DNA of 64,000 nt from Tabrizicola flagellatus (GTDB lineage: Bacteria; Pseudomonadota; Alphaproteobacteria; Rhodobacterales; Rhodobacteraceae): the NCBI RefSeq assembly GCF_008271465.1, contig NZ_VMDU01000002.1, positions 124,001-188,000 of the forward strand, given 5' to 3'. A program made the translations under genes and the position numbers. Of this stretch, positions 18,739 through 27,331 are shown in pieces (positions within the stretch are counted from its first letter, which is position 1; each line of letters opens with the position of its first letter). Under the pieces are notes generated by a model. It had not been told where the DNA came from, did no database searches, and saw only the letters and a program-made list of their open reading frames with translations.

Positions 18739-20088
18739 ATGTTCGGACGAATTGGCGCCGGCCTGGCCCTTGCTCTGACCCTGGCGCTGGCAGCCAGGGC
18801 AGAGGTGCCGGTCACGACCTTCACGCTGGACAATGGCCTTGACGTGGTGGTGATCGAGGATCATCGCGCCCCGGTCGTGGTGCAGATGATCTGGTATCGC
18901 GTGGGCGCGGCGGACGAACCGCCGGGACATTCCGGCATCACCCATTTCCTGGAACACCTGATGTTCAAGGGCACCGAGAAGGTGGCGCCCAATGCCTTCT
19001 CCGGCATCGTCGAGGCACAGGGCGGCGACGACAACGCATTCACGTCCTGGGATTACACGGCCTATTTCCAGCGCATCGCCGCCGACCGGCTGGACCTGGT
19101 GATGGAAATGGAAGCCGACCGGATGCGCAACCTGCGTCTGACCGAGGAGGACGTGGCGACCGAACGCCAGGTCATCCTCGAGGAACGCGCCCAGCGCACC
19201 GACAGCGACCCCAGCGCGCTTCTGATCGAACAGATGCGGGCCGCGCAGTTCCAGAACAGCCCCTACGGCACCCCCGTGATCGGCTGGCGGCACGAGATGG
19301 AGACCCTGTCGCGCGCCGACGCGCTGCGCCACTACGAACGCTTCTATGCGCCGAACAACGCAACACTGATCGTTGCCGGCGACGTGACGCCCGAGCGGGT
19401 GCGCGAACTGGCCGAGCGCCACTATGGCCCGCTGAAGCCCTCGGACGGCATCGGCCCGCGCCTGCGCCCGCAGGAACCGCCGCACCTGGCCGAGCGCCGG
19501 ATCTCGATGGCGGACGAGAGGGTTTCGGATCCTTATGTCTTCCGCACCTACCTGGCCCCTGAACGCGACCCGGGCGACCAGAAGACGGCGGCGGCGTTGA
19601 CGGTCCTGGCCGAGCTTCTGGGCGGCAATGGCCAGACCTCGGTCCTGGCGCGGGCCCTGCAGTTCGACAGGAAGGTGGCGGTATATACCTCGGCCTTCTA
19701 CGACGGCACCAGCATCGACGACGCTACCTTCGGTCTGGCGGTGGTGCCCGCCCCGGGCATCAGCCTTGAGGCGGTGGAGGCCGATCTTGACCGGGTGCTG
19801 GCGGATTTCCTGGAGACGGGCCCCGATCCTGCGGCTCTGGAGCGGATCCGCACCCAGGTTCGCGCGGGCGAGATCTACGCTCGCGACAGCGTGGAAAACC
19901 TGGCGCACCGCTATGGTCAGGGGCTGAGTGTCGGGCTGACGGTCGCGGACATCGAGGGCTGGGACGACGCGTTGGCCGCGGTGAGCGAGGCGGACGTCAT
20001 GGAGGCCGCGCGTCTGGTGCTGGACCGGCGCAACGCGGTGACGGGCTGGCTGACGCGGCCCGCCTCGGAAGGGGAGGCCAAGCCATGA
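18739..20088 (+). CDS. M16 family zinc metallopeptidase, catalytic partner
   Basis: 449 residues. A signal peptide (about 1-20, ending AARA) directs export to the periplasm. The inverted zinc motif HxxEH is present as HFLEH in SGITHFLEHLMFKGT, so this copy should be active. Two M16 domains span the protein. It overlaps the next gene, a second M16 protein without the motif, by four bases; such pairs form heterodimeric pitrilysin-type proteases. The substrate is unknown. Confidence 0.9.
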   Translation: MFGRIGAGLALALTLALAARAEVPVTTFTLDNGLDVVVIEDHRAPVVVQMIWYRVGAADEPPGHSGITHFLEHLMFKGTEKVAPNAFSGIVEAQGGDDNAFTSWDYTAYFQRIAADRLDLVMEMEADRMRNLRLTEEDVATERQVILEERAQRTDSDPSALLIEQMRAAQFQNSPYGTPVIGWRHEMETLSRADALRHYERFYAPNNATLIVAGDVTPERVRELAERHYGPLKPSDGIGPRLRPQEPPHLAERRISMADERVSDPYVFRTYLAPERDPGDQKTAAALTVLAELLGGNGQTSVLARALQFDRKVAVYTSAFYDGTSIDDATFGLAVVPAPGISLEAVEADLDRVLADFLETGPDPAALERIRTQVRAGEIYARDSVENLAHRYGQGLSVGLTVADIEGWDDALAAVSEADVMEAARLVLDRRNAVTGWLTRPASEGEAKP

Positions 20089-21380
20089 TCCGCGCCCTGT
20101 TTGTCGCGTTCCTGGCTGTCGCGTTGCCGGCCAGGGCCGAAATCCCGATCCGCGAGGTCGTCTCTCCCGGCGGCATCACCGCCTGGCTGGTCGAGGATCA
20201 CAACATCCCCTTCGCGGCGCTGGAAATCCAGTTCAAGGGTGGCACCGCGCTGGATGCTCCGGGCAAGCGCGGGGCGGTCAACCTGATGACGGCGACGCTG
20301 GAGGAGGGCGCGGGCGAGATGGACAGCCGCGCCTTCGCCGAGGCGCGCGAGGCGCTGGCGGCGAACATCCGCTTTGACGCGGGCAGCGATTCGGTTTCGG
20401 TCTCGGTGAAGTTCCTGACCGAGAACCGCGACCAGGTGATCGACCTCTTGCGCGAGGCGCTGGTCAACCCGCGCTTCGACCAGGACGCGGTGGACCGGGT
20501 GCGCGAACAGGTGTTGTCGAACCTGCGCGCGAACGCGAAGGACCCGGGCACCATTGCCGCGGAGAAATTCGACGCCATGGCCTTCGGCGACCATCCCTAT
20601 GCCTCGTCAGGAGATGGCACCATCGAGACCGTGACGGCGCTGACCCGCGACGATGTGGTGGCCGCGCACAAGGCGGCGCTGGCGCGGGACCGGGTCCATG
20701 TCGCGGCAAGCGGCGACATCACGGCCGAGGATCTGGGGGTGCTCATGGACCGGCTTCTGGGCGACCTGCCCGCGACCGGGGCACCGTTGCCCGACGAAGC
20801 GCCATGGCTGTTGTCGGGCGGCGTGACCGTGGTCGATTTCCCGACCCCGCAGGCCACGGTGTTCTTCGGCCAGCGCGGGATCTCGCGTGACGATCCGGAT
20901 TTCTTTCCGGCCTTCGTGCTGAACGAGCTTGTCGGCGGCGGCCGCTTTACCGCGCGGCTGATGACCGAGGTGCGGGAAAAGCGCGGCCTGACCTACGGGA
21001 TCGGCACCTACATCGTGAACATGGACCATGCCGACATGATCCTGGGCCAGTTCGCCGCCTCGAACGACAAGGTGGCCGAGGCGATCAAGGTGGTGAAGGA
21101 GGAATGGGGCCGCCTGGCCCGAGAGGGCGTGACGCCGGAAGAACTGGAGGCGACCAAGACCTATCTCACGGGGTCCTATCCGCTGCGCTTTGACGGCAAC
21201 GGGCCGATCGCCAGCATCCTGGTGGGGATGCAGATGGACGGGATGCCGATCGACTATGTGACCACTCGCAACGCGAAGGTCGAGGCAGTGACGATGGAGG
21301 ACATCCGCCGCGTCGCCGAGCGGCTGTTCAAGGCGGACGAGTTGCAGTTCGTGGTGGTTGGCCAGCCGACGGGGCTTTAG
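20085..21380 (+). CDS. M16 family peptidase-like protein, non-catalytic partner
   Basis: 431 residues with an N-terminal signal peptide ending near LPARAE. The region that would hold the zinc motif reads GAVNLMTATLEEGAG and lacks both histidines, so it is probably inactive. The C-terminal M16 half is well kept, with TRLMTEVREKRGLTYG-like spacing (FTARLMTEVREKRGLTYGI region). It is coupled to the upstream active M16 gene by ATGA overlap, matching the usual active plus inactive subunit pair. Confidence 0.9.
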   Translation: MIRALFVAFLAVALPARAEIPIREVVSPGGITAWLVEDHNIPFAALEIQFKGGTALDAPGKRGAVNLMTATLEEGAGEMDSRAFAEAREALAANIRFDAGSDSVSVSVKFLTENRDQVIDLLREALVNPRFDQDAVDRVREQVLSNLRANAKDPGTIAAEKFDAMAFGDHPYASSGDGTIETVTALTRDDVVAAHKAALARDRVHVAASGDITAEDLGVLMDRLLGDLPATGAPLPDEAPWLLSGGVTVVDFPTPQATVFFGQRGISRDDPDFFPAFVLNELVGGGRFTARLMTEVREKRGLTYGIGTYIVNMDHADMILGQFAASNDKVAEAIKVVKEEWGRLAREGVTPEELEATKTYLTGSYPLRFDGNGPIASILVGMQMDGMPIDYVTTRNAKVEAVTMEDIRRVAERLFKADELQFVVVGQPTGL

Positions 21381-21479
21381 CGCGGGGCCTGCAGGGCTGG
21401 CGCAAGTGCGACACCAACAGGGCGGAAACGGACGCACAAGCCCCTTCCCCCTGTCCGACCCATGGTCTACCAATCCATC

Positions 21480-22145
21480 ATGATCTGGACGATCCCGAAC
21501 ACGCTGACCGTGCTTCGTCTGCTGGCTGCGCCCGGCGTGGCGATCATGTTCCTGTATTTCCACCGCCCCTGGGCCGACTGGCTGGCGCTGACCCTGTTCG
21601 TAGGTGCGGCGATCACCGACTGGTTCGACGGCTACCTTGCCCGGCTGTGGAAGCAGGAGTCGAAATTCGGCGCCATGCTGGACCCGATCGCCGACAAGGC
21701 GATGGTGGTGATCGCGATCATGGTCCTGACCGGCTACAACGGGATGAACCCCTGGCTGATCCTGCCCGCGACCGTGATCCTGTTCCGCGAGGTCTTCGTC
21801 GGCGGTCTGCGCGAATACCTGGGCACGAAAAGCGGCCAGCTGAGGGTGACGAAGCTGGCCAAGTGGAAGACCACGGCGCAGATGATCGCGATTGCCGTCC
21901 TCTTCCTCGGCACCGGCTTCGAATATCTGAATGGCGTGGCGATGCAGGGGATGACCACCGAAGAATATGTGCAGGCGGTGATCGCGGGCGAGGCCGACCC
22001 GATCCGCGCCTGCGGCAAGCGCGACTGCGCTTCGTACGCGAACCTCGTCGGTATCTGGCTGCTCTGGGTGGCAGCCCTGCTGACCGTGGTCACGGGCTGG
22101 GAATACTTCGTCAAGTCCCTGCCCTTCCTGCGGGAGGACAAGTGA
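21480..22145 (+). CDS. pgsA: CDP-diacylglycerol-glycerol-3-phosphate 3-phosphatidyltransferase
   Basis: 221 residues, an integral membrane enzyme making phosphatidylglycerol phosphate. The CDP-alcohol phosphotransferase signature DG-x2-AR-x8-G-x3-D-x3-D is complete in the segment FDGYLARLWKQESKFG followed by AMLDPIADK. ATG 21480 gives the family start MIWTIPNTLTVLRLLAAPG; ATG 21462 would add six residues. There is no clear ribosome-binding site for either. The stop overlaps moaD (TGATG). Confidence 0.93.
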   Translation: MIWTIPNTLTVLRLLAAPGVAIMFLYFHRPWADWLALTLFVGAAITDWFDGYLARLWKQESKFGAMLDPIADKAMVVIAIMVLTGYNGMNPWLILPATVILFREVFVGGLREYLGTKSGQLRVTKLAKWKTTAQMIAIAVLFLGTGFEYLNGVAMQGMTTEEYVQAVIAGEADPIRACGKRDCASYANLVGIWLLWVAALLTVVTGWEYFVKSLPFLREDK

Positions 22146-22390
22146 TGGAAGTTCTGTACTTCGCCTGGGTGCGGGAACGGATCGGCCTGCCGCGCGAGCG
22201 GGTGGAGACGCAGGCCGCCACTGTGGCCGAGCTGGTCGAGGAGCTGCGCGCGCGGGAGGACCGCTATGCCGCGGCCTTCGCCGACCTGACCGCGCTGCGG
22301 GTTGCGCTGGATCAGGAACTGGCCAACTTCGACGCGCCGCTGGCGGGGGTGCGCGAGGTCGCCTTCTTCCCGCCGATGACCGGGGGCTGA
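22145..22390 (+). CDS. moaD: Molybdopterin synthase small subunit
   Basis: 81 residues, ubiquitin-like, ending in the Gly-Gly tail (PPMTGG) that is thiocarboxylated to carry sulfur for molybdopterin. The start overlaps the pgsA stop, and moaE follows after one base. The pair supplies the pterin cofactor needed by both Mo enzymes in this window, formate dehydrogenase and xanthine dehydrogenase. Confidence 0.95.
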   Translation: MEVLYFAWVRERIGLPRERVETQAATVAELVEELRAREDRYAAAFADLTALRVALDQELANFDAPLAGVREVAFFPPMTGG

Positions 22391-22391
22391 G

Positions 22392-22832
22392 ATGCGGATC
22401 GCGGTCCAGTCCGAGGCCTTCGACCTGGGCGCCGAGGTCTCGGCCTTCGCGGCGGAGGTGCGGGGGGCGGGCGCGGTGGTCAGCTTTACCGGCCTCGTCC
22501 GGGACGAGGGCGGCCGGTTGTCGGCGATGGAGATCGAGCATTACCCCGGGATGACCGAGAAGGCGATCGCCGGTATCGTGGAAAAGGCCGCGCGGCGCTG
22601 GTCGCTGGCAGACGCGCTGGTGATCCACCGCCACGGGCGGCTGGAGCCGGGCGAGGCGATCATGATGGTCGCCACCGCCGCGCCGCACCGGGCCGATGCC
22701 TTCGCGGCGGCGGAATTCCTGATGGACTACCTGAAATCCCGCGCGCCGTTCTGGAAGAAGGAGATCGGCGCGGACGGGGCGGAATGGGTCGCAGCGAAGG
22801 ATGCCGACGAGGACGCGCTGAACCGCTGGTAG
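22392..22832 (+). CDS. moaE: Molybdopterin synthase catalytic subunit
   Basis: 146 residues. With MoaD it converts cyclic pyranopterin monophosphate to molybdopterin. Family blocks: SFTGLVRDE, MEIEHYPGMTEKAI, HRHGRLEPGE and the catalytic lysine region KSRAPFWKKE. It lies one base after moaD. Confidence 0.96.
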   Translation: MRIAVQSEAFDLGAEVSAFAAEVRGAGAVVSFTGLVRDEGGRLSAMEIEHYPGMTEKAIAGIVEKAARRWSLADALVIHRHGRLEPGEAIMMVATAAPHRADAFAAAEFLMDYLKSRAPFWKKEIGADGAEWVAAKDADEDALNRW

Positions 22833-22836
22833 CGTC

Positions 22837-22866
22837 CACGCTGGGCGTGTCGCTTTATTTAAGCGA
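22837..22866 (+). terminator. Tandem short hairpins after moaE
   Basis: CACGC/GCGTG (22837-22849, 3-base loop) is followed directly by TCGCTT/AAGCGA (22850-22866) with loop TATTT. They lie within 35 bases of the moaE stop in an AT-richer patch, where transcription from pgsA-moaDE probably ends. Confidence 0.45.
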
Positions 22867-22911
22867 AATCAATGAGTTGGCTTTGGGCGTTCACCTGATG
22901 TCAACCGTGGT

Positions 22912-22970
22912 GCCACCCACCCTCTCCCTCCCCCACGGAGGGGGGAGGGAAGCGCGGGGCGCGGCGTGCG
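22912..22970 (+). repeat. GC-rich palindromic intergenic repeat, family 2, copy 2
   Basis: C-rich arm, CCCCCACGGAGGGGGG centre and the tail GCGCGGGGCGCGGCG, the same as in the copy at 6905-6960. It lies between the convergent moaE and P1 peptidase genes and ends about 15 bases before the peptidase stop. Confidence 0.75.
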
Positions 22971-22984
22971 GTCGCCCTTGCGGG

Positions 22985-23980
22985 TCAGCGGATGCCGGCG
23001 AAGCGGGTGGTCCAGGTCGGTTGCAGGTCCTGCGGGCCGGGGCGGGCGAAGTAGATCGCGCGGGCGATGGCGCGGGCGAGGCAGGTCGCAGCGGCGTGGC
23101 CGAGCTGGAAGCTGTCGGTCAGTGGGTCTTGCAGCGGTCTCGCGCCGGTGGCGACGGAGAATATGAGGTCTCCGTCAAGGGGCGTGTGTGACGGGACAAG
23201 GGCGCGGGCCATGCCGTCGTGGGCGGCTGTGGCCATGCGCTGCGCCTCGGCCTTGGTGAGCGCGGCATCGGTGGCGACGATGGCTATGGTGGTCGCCTCG
23301 CCCAGCCGCTTGCGCGGCAGGGGGGCCTCCTGCGGGATGCGGGGCGCGGGGCCGAGGCCGCCGAACTCGGCGCCCTCTTCCCAGGGCGCGGCCCAGAAGT
23401 GGGGGGTCTCGCCGACGGTGGCCTGGCCGAGGGCGTTGACGACGACCAGCGCGCCGACGGTCAGGCCGGAGGGGAGGACGCAGGAGGCCGACCCTAGCCC
23501 GCCCTTGAGGTTGCCCGTCATGGCGCCATAGCCGGCCCCGGCGGTGCCGAGGGCGAAGTCGCAGGCGGCTGCGTCGAAGGCCCGGCGGCCCAGGTCGGGG
23601 TAGGGGCTGGTCTGCCAGTCCTTCTCGCCGCCGTTCAGGAGGTCGAAGACAATGGCTCCGGGGACGATGGGCACGGCGACGGGGCCGACGACGAAGCCGC
23701 GCCCGGCCTCGCGCAGGGCCTGCATGATGCCGGTTCCCGCATCGAGCCCGAAGGCGGAGCCTCCCGAAAGGAAGATCGCGTCCACCTCCTGCACCATGCG
23801 GTCGGGGGCGAGGAGGTCGGTTTCGCGCGTGCCGGGGGCGCCGCCCATGACATGGACGGCGGCCACGAAGGGGCGGTCGGCGGTCAGGACGGTGACGCCG
23901 GAACAGAGCCGCGCATCATCGGCATTGCCGACCCGCAGGCCGGGGACATCGGTGATGAGGTTCAGGGGACCGGGGCGCAT
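22985..23980 (-). CDS. P1 (S58/DmpA) family peptidase
   Basis: 331 residues. The family opens with LITDVPGLRVGNA and has the FLSGGSAFGLDA block. The self-cleaving Ntn-hydrolase type region is GGLGSASCVLPSG near residues 160-175, where cleavage before the Ser would create the nucleophile. Family members are aminopeptidases acting on D- or beta-amino acid peptides; the substrate here is unknown. No signal peptide is seen, so it is cytoplasmic. It lies downstream of the zinc-ribbon gene, separated by a hairpin. Confidence 0.85.
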   Translation of the reverse strand: MRPGPLNLITDVPGLRVGNADDARLCSGVTVLTADRPFVAAVHVMGGAPGTRETDLLAPDRMVQEVDAIFLSGGSAFGLDAGTGIMQALREAGRGFVVGPVAVPIVPGAIVFDLLNGGEKDWQTSPYPDLGRRAFDAAACDFALGTAGAGYGAMTGNLKGGLGSASCVLPSGLTVGALVVVNALGQATVGETPHFWAAPWEEGAEFGGLGPAPRIPQEAPLPRKRLGEATTIAIVATDAALTKAEAQRMATAAHDGMARALVPSHTPLDGDLIFSVATGARPLQDPLTDSFQLGHAAATCLARAIARAIYFARPGPQDLQPTWTTRFAGIR

Positions 23981-24020
23981 TGCCCAAGGCTAACCTGCTG
24001 CGGGCCGGGCGCAAGGGGCT

Positions 24021-24084
24021 GCTCCTCGTGCGCCGTCGGCGCGTCGTCGCGGGGCTGCGACGAGCGGCGCAGCCGACGAGGAGC
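24021..24084 (-). terminator. Long hairpin GCTCCTCGT/ACGAGGAGC
   Basis: Nine-base arms at 24021-24029 and 24076-24084 enclose further pairing around GCGCC/GGCGC. It lies between the zinc-ribbon gene and the P1 peptidase gene, both minus strand, seven bases after the zinc-ribbon stop. A terminator is likely. It belongs with the CTCCTCG hairpins at 14101 and 37355. Confidence 0.5.
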
Positions 24085-24090
24085 CTTTGG

Positions 24091-24420
24091 TCAGAAGTCG
24101 AACAGGTCGCTCAGGAAGCTGTCCTTGCGCTTCTTGCGGTAGCCATACTTGTAGTCGTCGTCGTCCTTGTAGCGACGGCGGTCGTCATGGCCGCGCGGCT
24201 CGGGCTGATAGACCGGCGCCGTCTGGGGGGCGACGTGGTGCTGCGTGGCGGCCTGCGGTGTCGGGGCCGGCGCGGCATGGGAACCGCCAAGCGAGCGGTC
24301 GATGATCTTGTCGAGTTCCCCCCGGTCCAGCCAGACGCCACGACATTTCGGGCAATAGTCGATCTCGACCCCCGAACGGTCGGTCATCACCAGGGTCTCG
24401 CCATCCACCGGGCAGCGCAT
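24091..24420 (-). CDS. TFIIB-type zinc-ribbon (zf-TFIIB) protein
   Basis: 109 residues. The N-terminal 45 residues are the zf-TFIIB module, with CPVDG at the start, then GVEIDYCPKCRGVWLDRGELD. The rest is low complexity, rich in His, Pro, Ala and then Arg, Asp, Tyr and Lys (repeated DDD/YKY-like), ending in SFLSDLFDF. The family is widespread and of unknown function. The basic and acidic tail may bind nucleic acid or protein; that is inference. Confidence 0.85.
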   Translation of the reverse strand: MRCPVDGETLVMTDRSGVEIDYCPKCRGVWLDRGELDKIIDRSLGGSHAAPAPTPQAATQHHVAPQTAPVYQPEPRGHDDRRRYKDDDDYKYGYRKKRKDSFLSDLFDF

Positions 24421-24602
24421 TCACGTCTCCATCCTTGTGTCGAAGGATAGATGGGGTCGCAAACCGGCCGTGCAAGGGTCGGAAACGGTCTTGCGCGAAA
24501 GGCCGCGCGGGCGCAGGAAGGGGGCGAGCCGTGGCGATGGCGTCGCCGCAGGGGTGAACACCCCGACGCTTGCGGGTAACCCCCGCTTCCGTCCTGTACG
24601 CC

Positions 24603-24620
24603 GGGACCTTCCGGGGTCCC
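24603..24620 (+). other. Hairpin in the creatinase upstream region
   Basis: GGGACC (24603-24608) and GGTCCC (24615-24620) with loop TTCCGG, about 38 bases before the creatinase ATG. The whole gap 24421-24658 shows no open gene and no riboswitch that I recognise. The hairpin may be a leader structure. Confidence 0.35.
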
Positions 24621-24658
24621 GTGGCACATGGCCGGACCCCTGCACACGAGGTCTGGAC

Positions 24659-25873
24659 ATGTCGTTGAACCGTCCCGAGATGTACCGCTTTCACAATGGC
24701 GGCAAGAAGGACACCCTGCCCTTCGCCGATCAGGAATACCATGATCGCCTGGCGGGCCTGCGCGAGATCATGGAGATGCACGAGCTGGACGCGGTCGTCC
24801 TGACCTCGATGCACAACGTGGCCTATTACTCGGGCTTCCTCTATTGCAGCTTCGGGCGGCCCTATGCCTGCGTCGTGACGAAAACCCAGTGCGTGACGAT
24901 CAGCGCCGGGATCGACGCGGGCCAGCCCTGGCGCCGCAGCATCGAGGACAACATCACCTATACCGACTGGACCCGCGACAATTTCTGGCGCGCGGTGGTC
25001 TCGGTGGTGGGGACCGGCAAGGCGGTGGGTTGCGAGGCCGACCATCTGACGCTGGAGCGGGCCGAGAAGTTCAACAGCTTCCTGAAGCCGAAGCGGGGGG
25101 TCGATGTGGCCCCGGCGACGATGCACCAGCGGATGCGGAAATCTCCGGCCGAGATCGCGCTGATCAAGCACGGGGCGAATGTGGCCGACGTGGGCGGCTA
25201 TGCGATCCGCGACGCGATCAAGGTCGGCGCGACGGAGCTTGAAGTGTCCATCGCCGGACGGGATGCCATGGAGCGCGAGATCGCCAAGCGTTTTCCCGAC
25301 GCCGAATACCGCGACACCTGGGTCTGGTTCCAGTCGGGGATCAATACCGACGGCGCGCACAACCCGGTGACGAACCGCAAGCTGAAGCATGGCGACATCC
25401 TGAGCCTGAACTGCTTTCCGATGATCTCGGGCTATTACACCGCGCTGGAGCGGACGCTCTTTGTGGGCGAGGTGGACGAGGCCAGCATGAAGGTCTGGCA
25501 GACCAACATCGACAGCCATGAATTCGGGATGAAGCTGCTGCGCCCCGGCATGTCCTGCGCCGAGATCACGCGGCAGATCAACGAGTTCCTGGCCGAGCGG
25601 CAGATGCTGCAATATCGCACCTTCGGCTACGGGCACAGCTTCGGGATCCTGTCGCACTACTATGGCCGCGAGGCGGCGCTGGAGCTGCGCGAGGACATCG
25701 ACACGGTGCTGGAGCCTGGGATGGTCATCAGCATGGAGCCGATGCTGACGATCCCCGAGGGCATGCCGGGGGCGGGCGGCTACCGCGAGCACGACATCTT
25801 TGTCGTGACCGAGGACGAGCCCGAGGACATCACGCATTACCCCTACGGCCCCGCCTTCAACGTGGTGGGCTGA
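24659..25873 (+). CDS. Creatinase (creatine amidinohydrolase)
   Basis: 404 residues, against about 403 for Pseudomonas creatinase. It hydrolyses creatine to sarcosine and urea. Long blocks agree with the recalled Pseudomonas sequence: DFLYCSFGRPYA-like (FLYCSFGRPYA), WFQSGINTDGAHNPVT with the catalytic His at residue 234, GDILSLNCFPMI, YYTALERTLF and QYRTFGYGHSFG. It has the aminopeptidase P (pita-bread) fold. ATG 24659 has AGG eight bases upstream; the longer frame from 24437 adds low-quality residues. No creatininase or sarcosine oxidase gene is adjacent. Confidence 0.93.
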   Translation: MSLNRPEMYRFHNGGKKDTLPFADQEYHDRLAGLREIMEMHELDAVVLTSMHNVAYYSGFLYCSFGRPYACVVTKTQCVTISAGIDAGQPWRRSIEDNITYTDWTRDNFWRAVVSVVGTGKAVGCEADHLTLERAEKFNSFLKPKRGVDVAPATMHQRMRKSPAEIALIKHGANVADVGGYAIRDAIKVGATELEVSIAGRDAMEREIAKRFPDAEYRDTWVWFQSGINTDGAHNPVTNRKLKHGDILSLNCFPMISGYYTALERTLFVGEVDEASMKVWQTNIDSHEFGMKLLRPGMSCAEITRQINEFLAERQMLQYRTFGYGHSFGILSHYYGREAALELREDIDTVLEPGMVISMEPMLTIPEGMPGAGGYREHDIFVVTEDEPEDITHYPYGPAFNVVG

Positions 25874-25908
25874 GGGATCGGGCCGGGGGATGCCCCGGCC
25901 CGTCCGCT

Positions 25909-26163
25909 TCAGGCGCGCTTGATGACACGGATCAGGAGCAGGAGGATCACCGCGCCGAGGGTGGCGGCGATGATCGCGCCGACAATGCCGCCGCCGAACG
26001 AAAGGCCGGCATAGGGCAGGATCAGCCCCGCGATGAAGGCGCCGACGATGCCGACGACGATGTTGCCGATCAGGCCGAAGCCGTAGCCCTTGACGATCTG
26101 TCCGGCCAGCCAGCCGGCGATTGCGCCGATGACGAGCGTGACGATGAGTGCCTGGCTGGCCAT
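25909..26163 (-). CDS. GlsB/YeaQ/YmgE family stress-response membrane protein
   Basis: 84 residues, three hydrophobic segments rich in Gly/Ala/Ile, matching the transglycosylase-associated family: GAIAGWLAGQIVKGYGFGLIGNI-type start, IVGAFIAGLILP and a C-terminal ILLLLIRVIKRA. The ribosome-binding site AAAGGAG lies six bases before ATG 26163; the longer frame is not needed. An EcfG-type promoter motif lies upstream at the right distance. In other alphaproteobacteria such genes respond to general stress. Confidence 0.9.
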   Translation of the reverse strand: MASQALIVTLVIGAIAGWLAGQIVKGYGFGLIGNIVVGIVGAFIAGLILPYAGLSFGGGIVGAIIAATLGAVILLLLIRVIKRA

Positions 26164-26208
26164 GCGGTTCTCCTTTTCAGCCGCTTCCTTCCGGAGCGGT
26201 GCAGATCC

Positions 26209-26233
26209 AACGCGCGAGAATCCGCCGGGTTCC
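26209..26233 (-). promoter_or_regulatory. EcfG-like general stress promoter, GGAAC-N16-CGTT
   Basis: On the minus strand, GGAAC (26233-26229) and CGTT (26212-26209) are separated by exactly 16 bases, fitting the alphaproteobacterial EcfG consensus GGAAC-N16/17-CGTT. Transcription would start near 26202, giving a leader of about 40 bases before the GlsB-type gene. Seen directly: the motif and spacing. Inferred: recognition by an EcfG sigma factor. Confidence 0.6.
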
Positions 26234-26446
26234 CGGTCCAGACCGCTAGATATGGACGAATTCCCGAGCCACGCGCTGAATATGCGATCCGGCGGGTCCG
26301 CGCGGACCGCACAGAATCGAACAGGCCCCGGCCGCGAGGGCAGCTTCGGTCGGGAAGATTCGGAAAAGCCTGCATTTTTGGTCTTGACGCATCGGCGCGA
26401 CCGTGGCGCAAGTGGCGGAAGCTGCCCTTGAAACCGAGTCTGCCAA

Positions 26447-27331
26447 GTGACCCTGCTTCCTGCCCGGATCCTTGCGATCCTCGCCCTTCCCGTGCTTGCC
26501 GCCTGCGCCAGCACCCCGAAATCGCAAGAGCCGGCGGGTGTGCCCGGCTATGAAGGCATCCAGGACGGAGCCTTCTTCATCGAGCCGGTGCCGGAGCAGT
26601 ATCTGTTCGAGGGCAACCGCCGGACCGAGGTCGCCTATGCCGGCGACGAGGCGCCGGGGACGGTGGTCGTCGATACCTATGCGCGCAAGCTCTATCTGGT
26701 GGGCGAGGGCGGGACGGCGACCCGCTATCCGATCGCGGTCGGGCGCGAGGGGCTGTCGTTCCGCGGCAACGGCGTCGTGGGGCGCAAGGCGGAATGGCCG
26801 TCGTGGCAACCGACCGCCAACATGATCCGCACCCGGCCCGACCTTTACGCGGCCTATGCCGGTGGCCTGCCGGGCGGCCTGCAGAACCCGCTGGGTGCGC
26901 GGGCGCTGTATCTCTATCGCGGCGGACGCGACACGATGTTCCGCATCCATGGCACGTCCGACGCGGCGTCGATCGGGCATGCGACCAGCGCGGGCTGCAT
27001 CCGTCTGTTCAACCAGGATGCCATCGACCTTTACAACCGCGTGCCGGTCGGCACCCCCGTCAAGGTCCGGTCCGAGGCGGAAAGCCTGGCGCTGGAAGGG
27101 CCGCAGATGATCGACGCCTACGGCAGGCTGGTGCCGGAGACGCCGGAGAACATCGCCAAGAAGGAACGCGACCTGGCTGCGATCGCCCGTCAGGAGGCGA
27201 AGGACCGCGCCGCCGCCGAGAAGGCCGAGCGCAAGCGGCTGGCCGCCTGCGACCGCCGCGGCATCGCCCCCGAGGAATGCCCGCGTCCGGTGGTCTCGGG
27301 CACCTCGGTGACGGTGGGAACCCGCGGCTAA
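26447..27331 (+). CDS. L,D-transpeptidase (YkuD family) lipoprotein
   Basis: 294 residues. The hydrophobic N-terminus ends in the lipobox LAAC (LPVLAACAS), so it is probably membrane-anchored in the periplasm. The YkuD domain has the catalytic signature with HGTSD, then [12 protein letters not shown], with C184 as nucleophile. It forms 3-3 crosslinks in peptidoglycan or attaches proteins to it. The C-terminal 60 residues are charged and alanine-rich. The start is GTG 26447. The stop overlaps the convergent cupin gene by four bases. Confidence 0.88.
   Translation: MTLLPARILAILALPVLAACASTPKSQEPAGVPGYEGIQDGAFFIEPVPEQYLFEGNRRTEVAYAGDEAPGTVVVDTYARKLYLVGEGGTATRYPIAVGREGLSFRGNGVVGRKAEWPSWQPTANMIRTRPDLYAAYAGGLPGGLQNPLGARALYLYRGGRDTMFRIHGTSDAASIGHATSAGCIRLFNQDAIDLYNRVPVGTPVKVRSEAESLALEGPQMIDAYGRLVPETPENIAKKERDLAAIARQEAKDRAAAEKAERKRLAACDRRGIAPEECPRPVVSGTSVTVGTRG

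Noticed and set aside
24437-24658. N-terminal extension of creatinase by 74 codons
   Set aside because: The creatinase family starts near ATG 24659. The extension is Arg/Gly-rich without conserved pattern and has no ribosome-binding site.
24421-24658. Guanidine or glycine riboswitch before creatinase
   Set aside because: I could not match the conserved cores of known classes; only a simple hairpin is visible.
26384-26446. TTGACG as a -35 box for the L,D-transpeptidase
   Set aside because: The sequence at -10 distance is GC-rich with no TATAAT-like hexamer.
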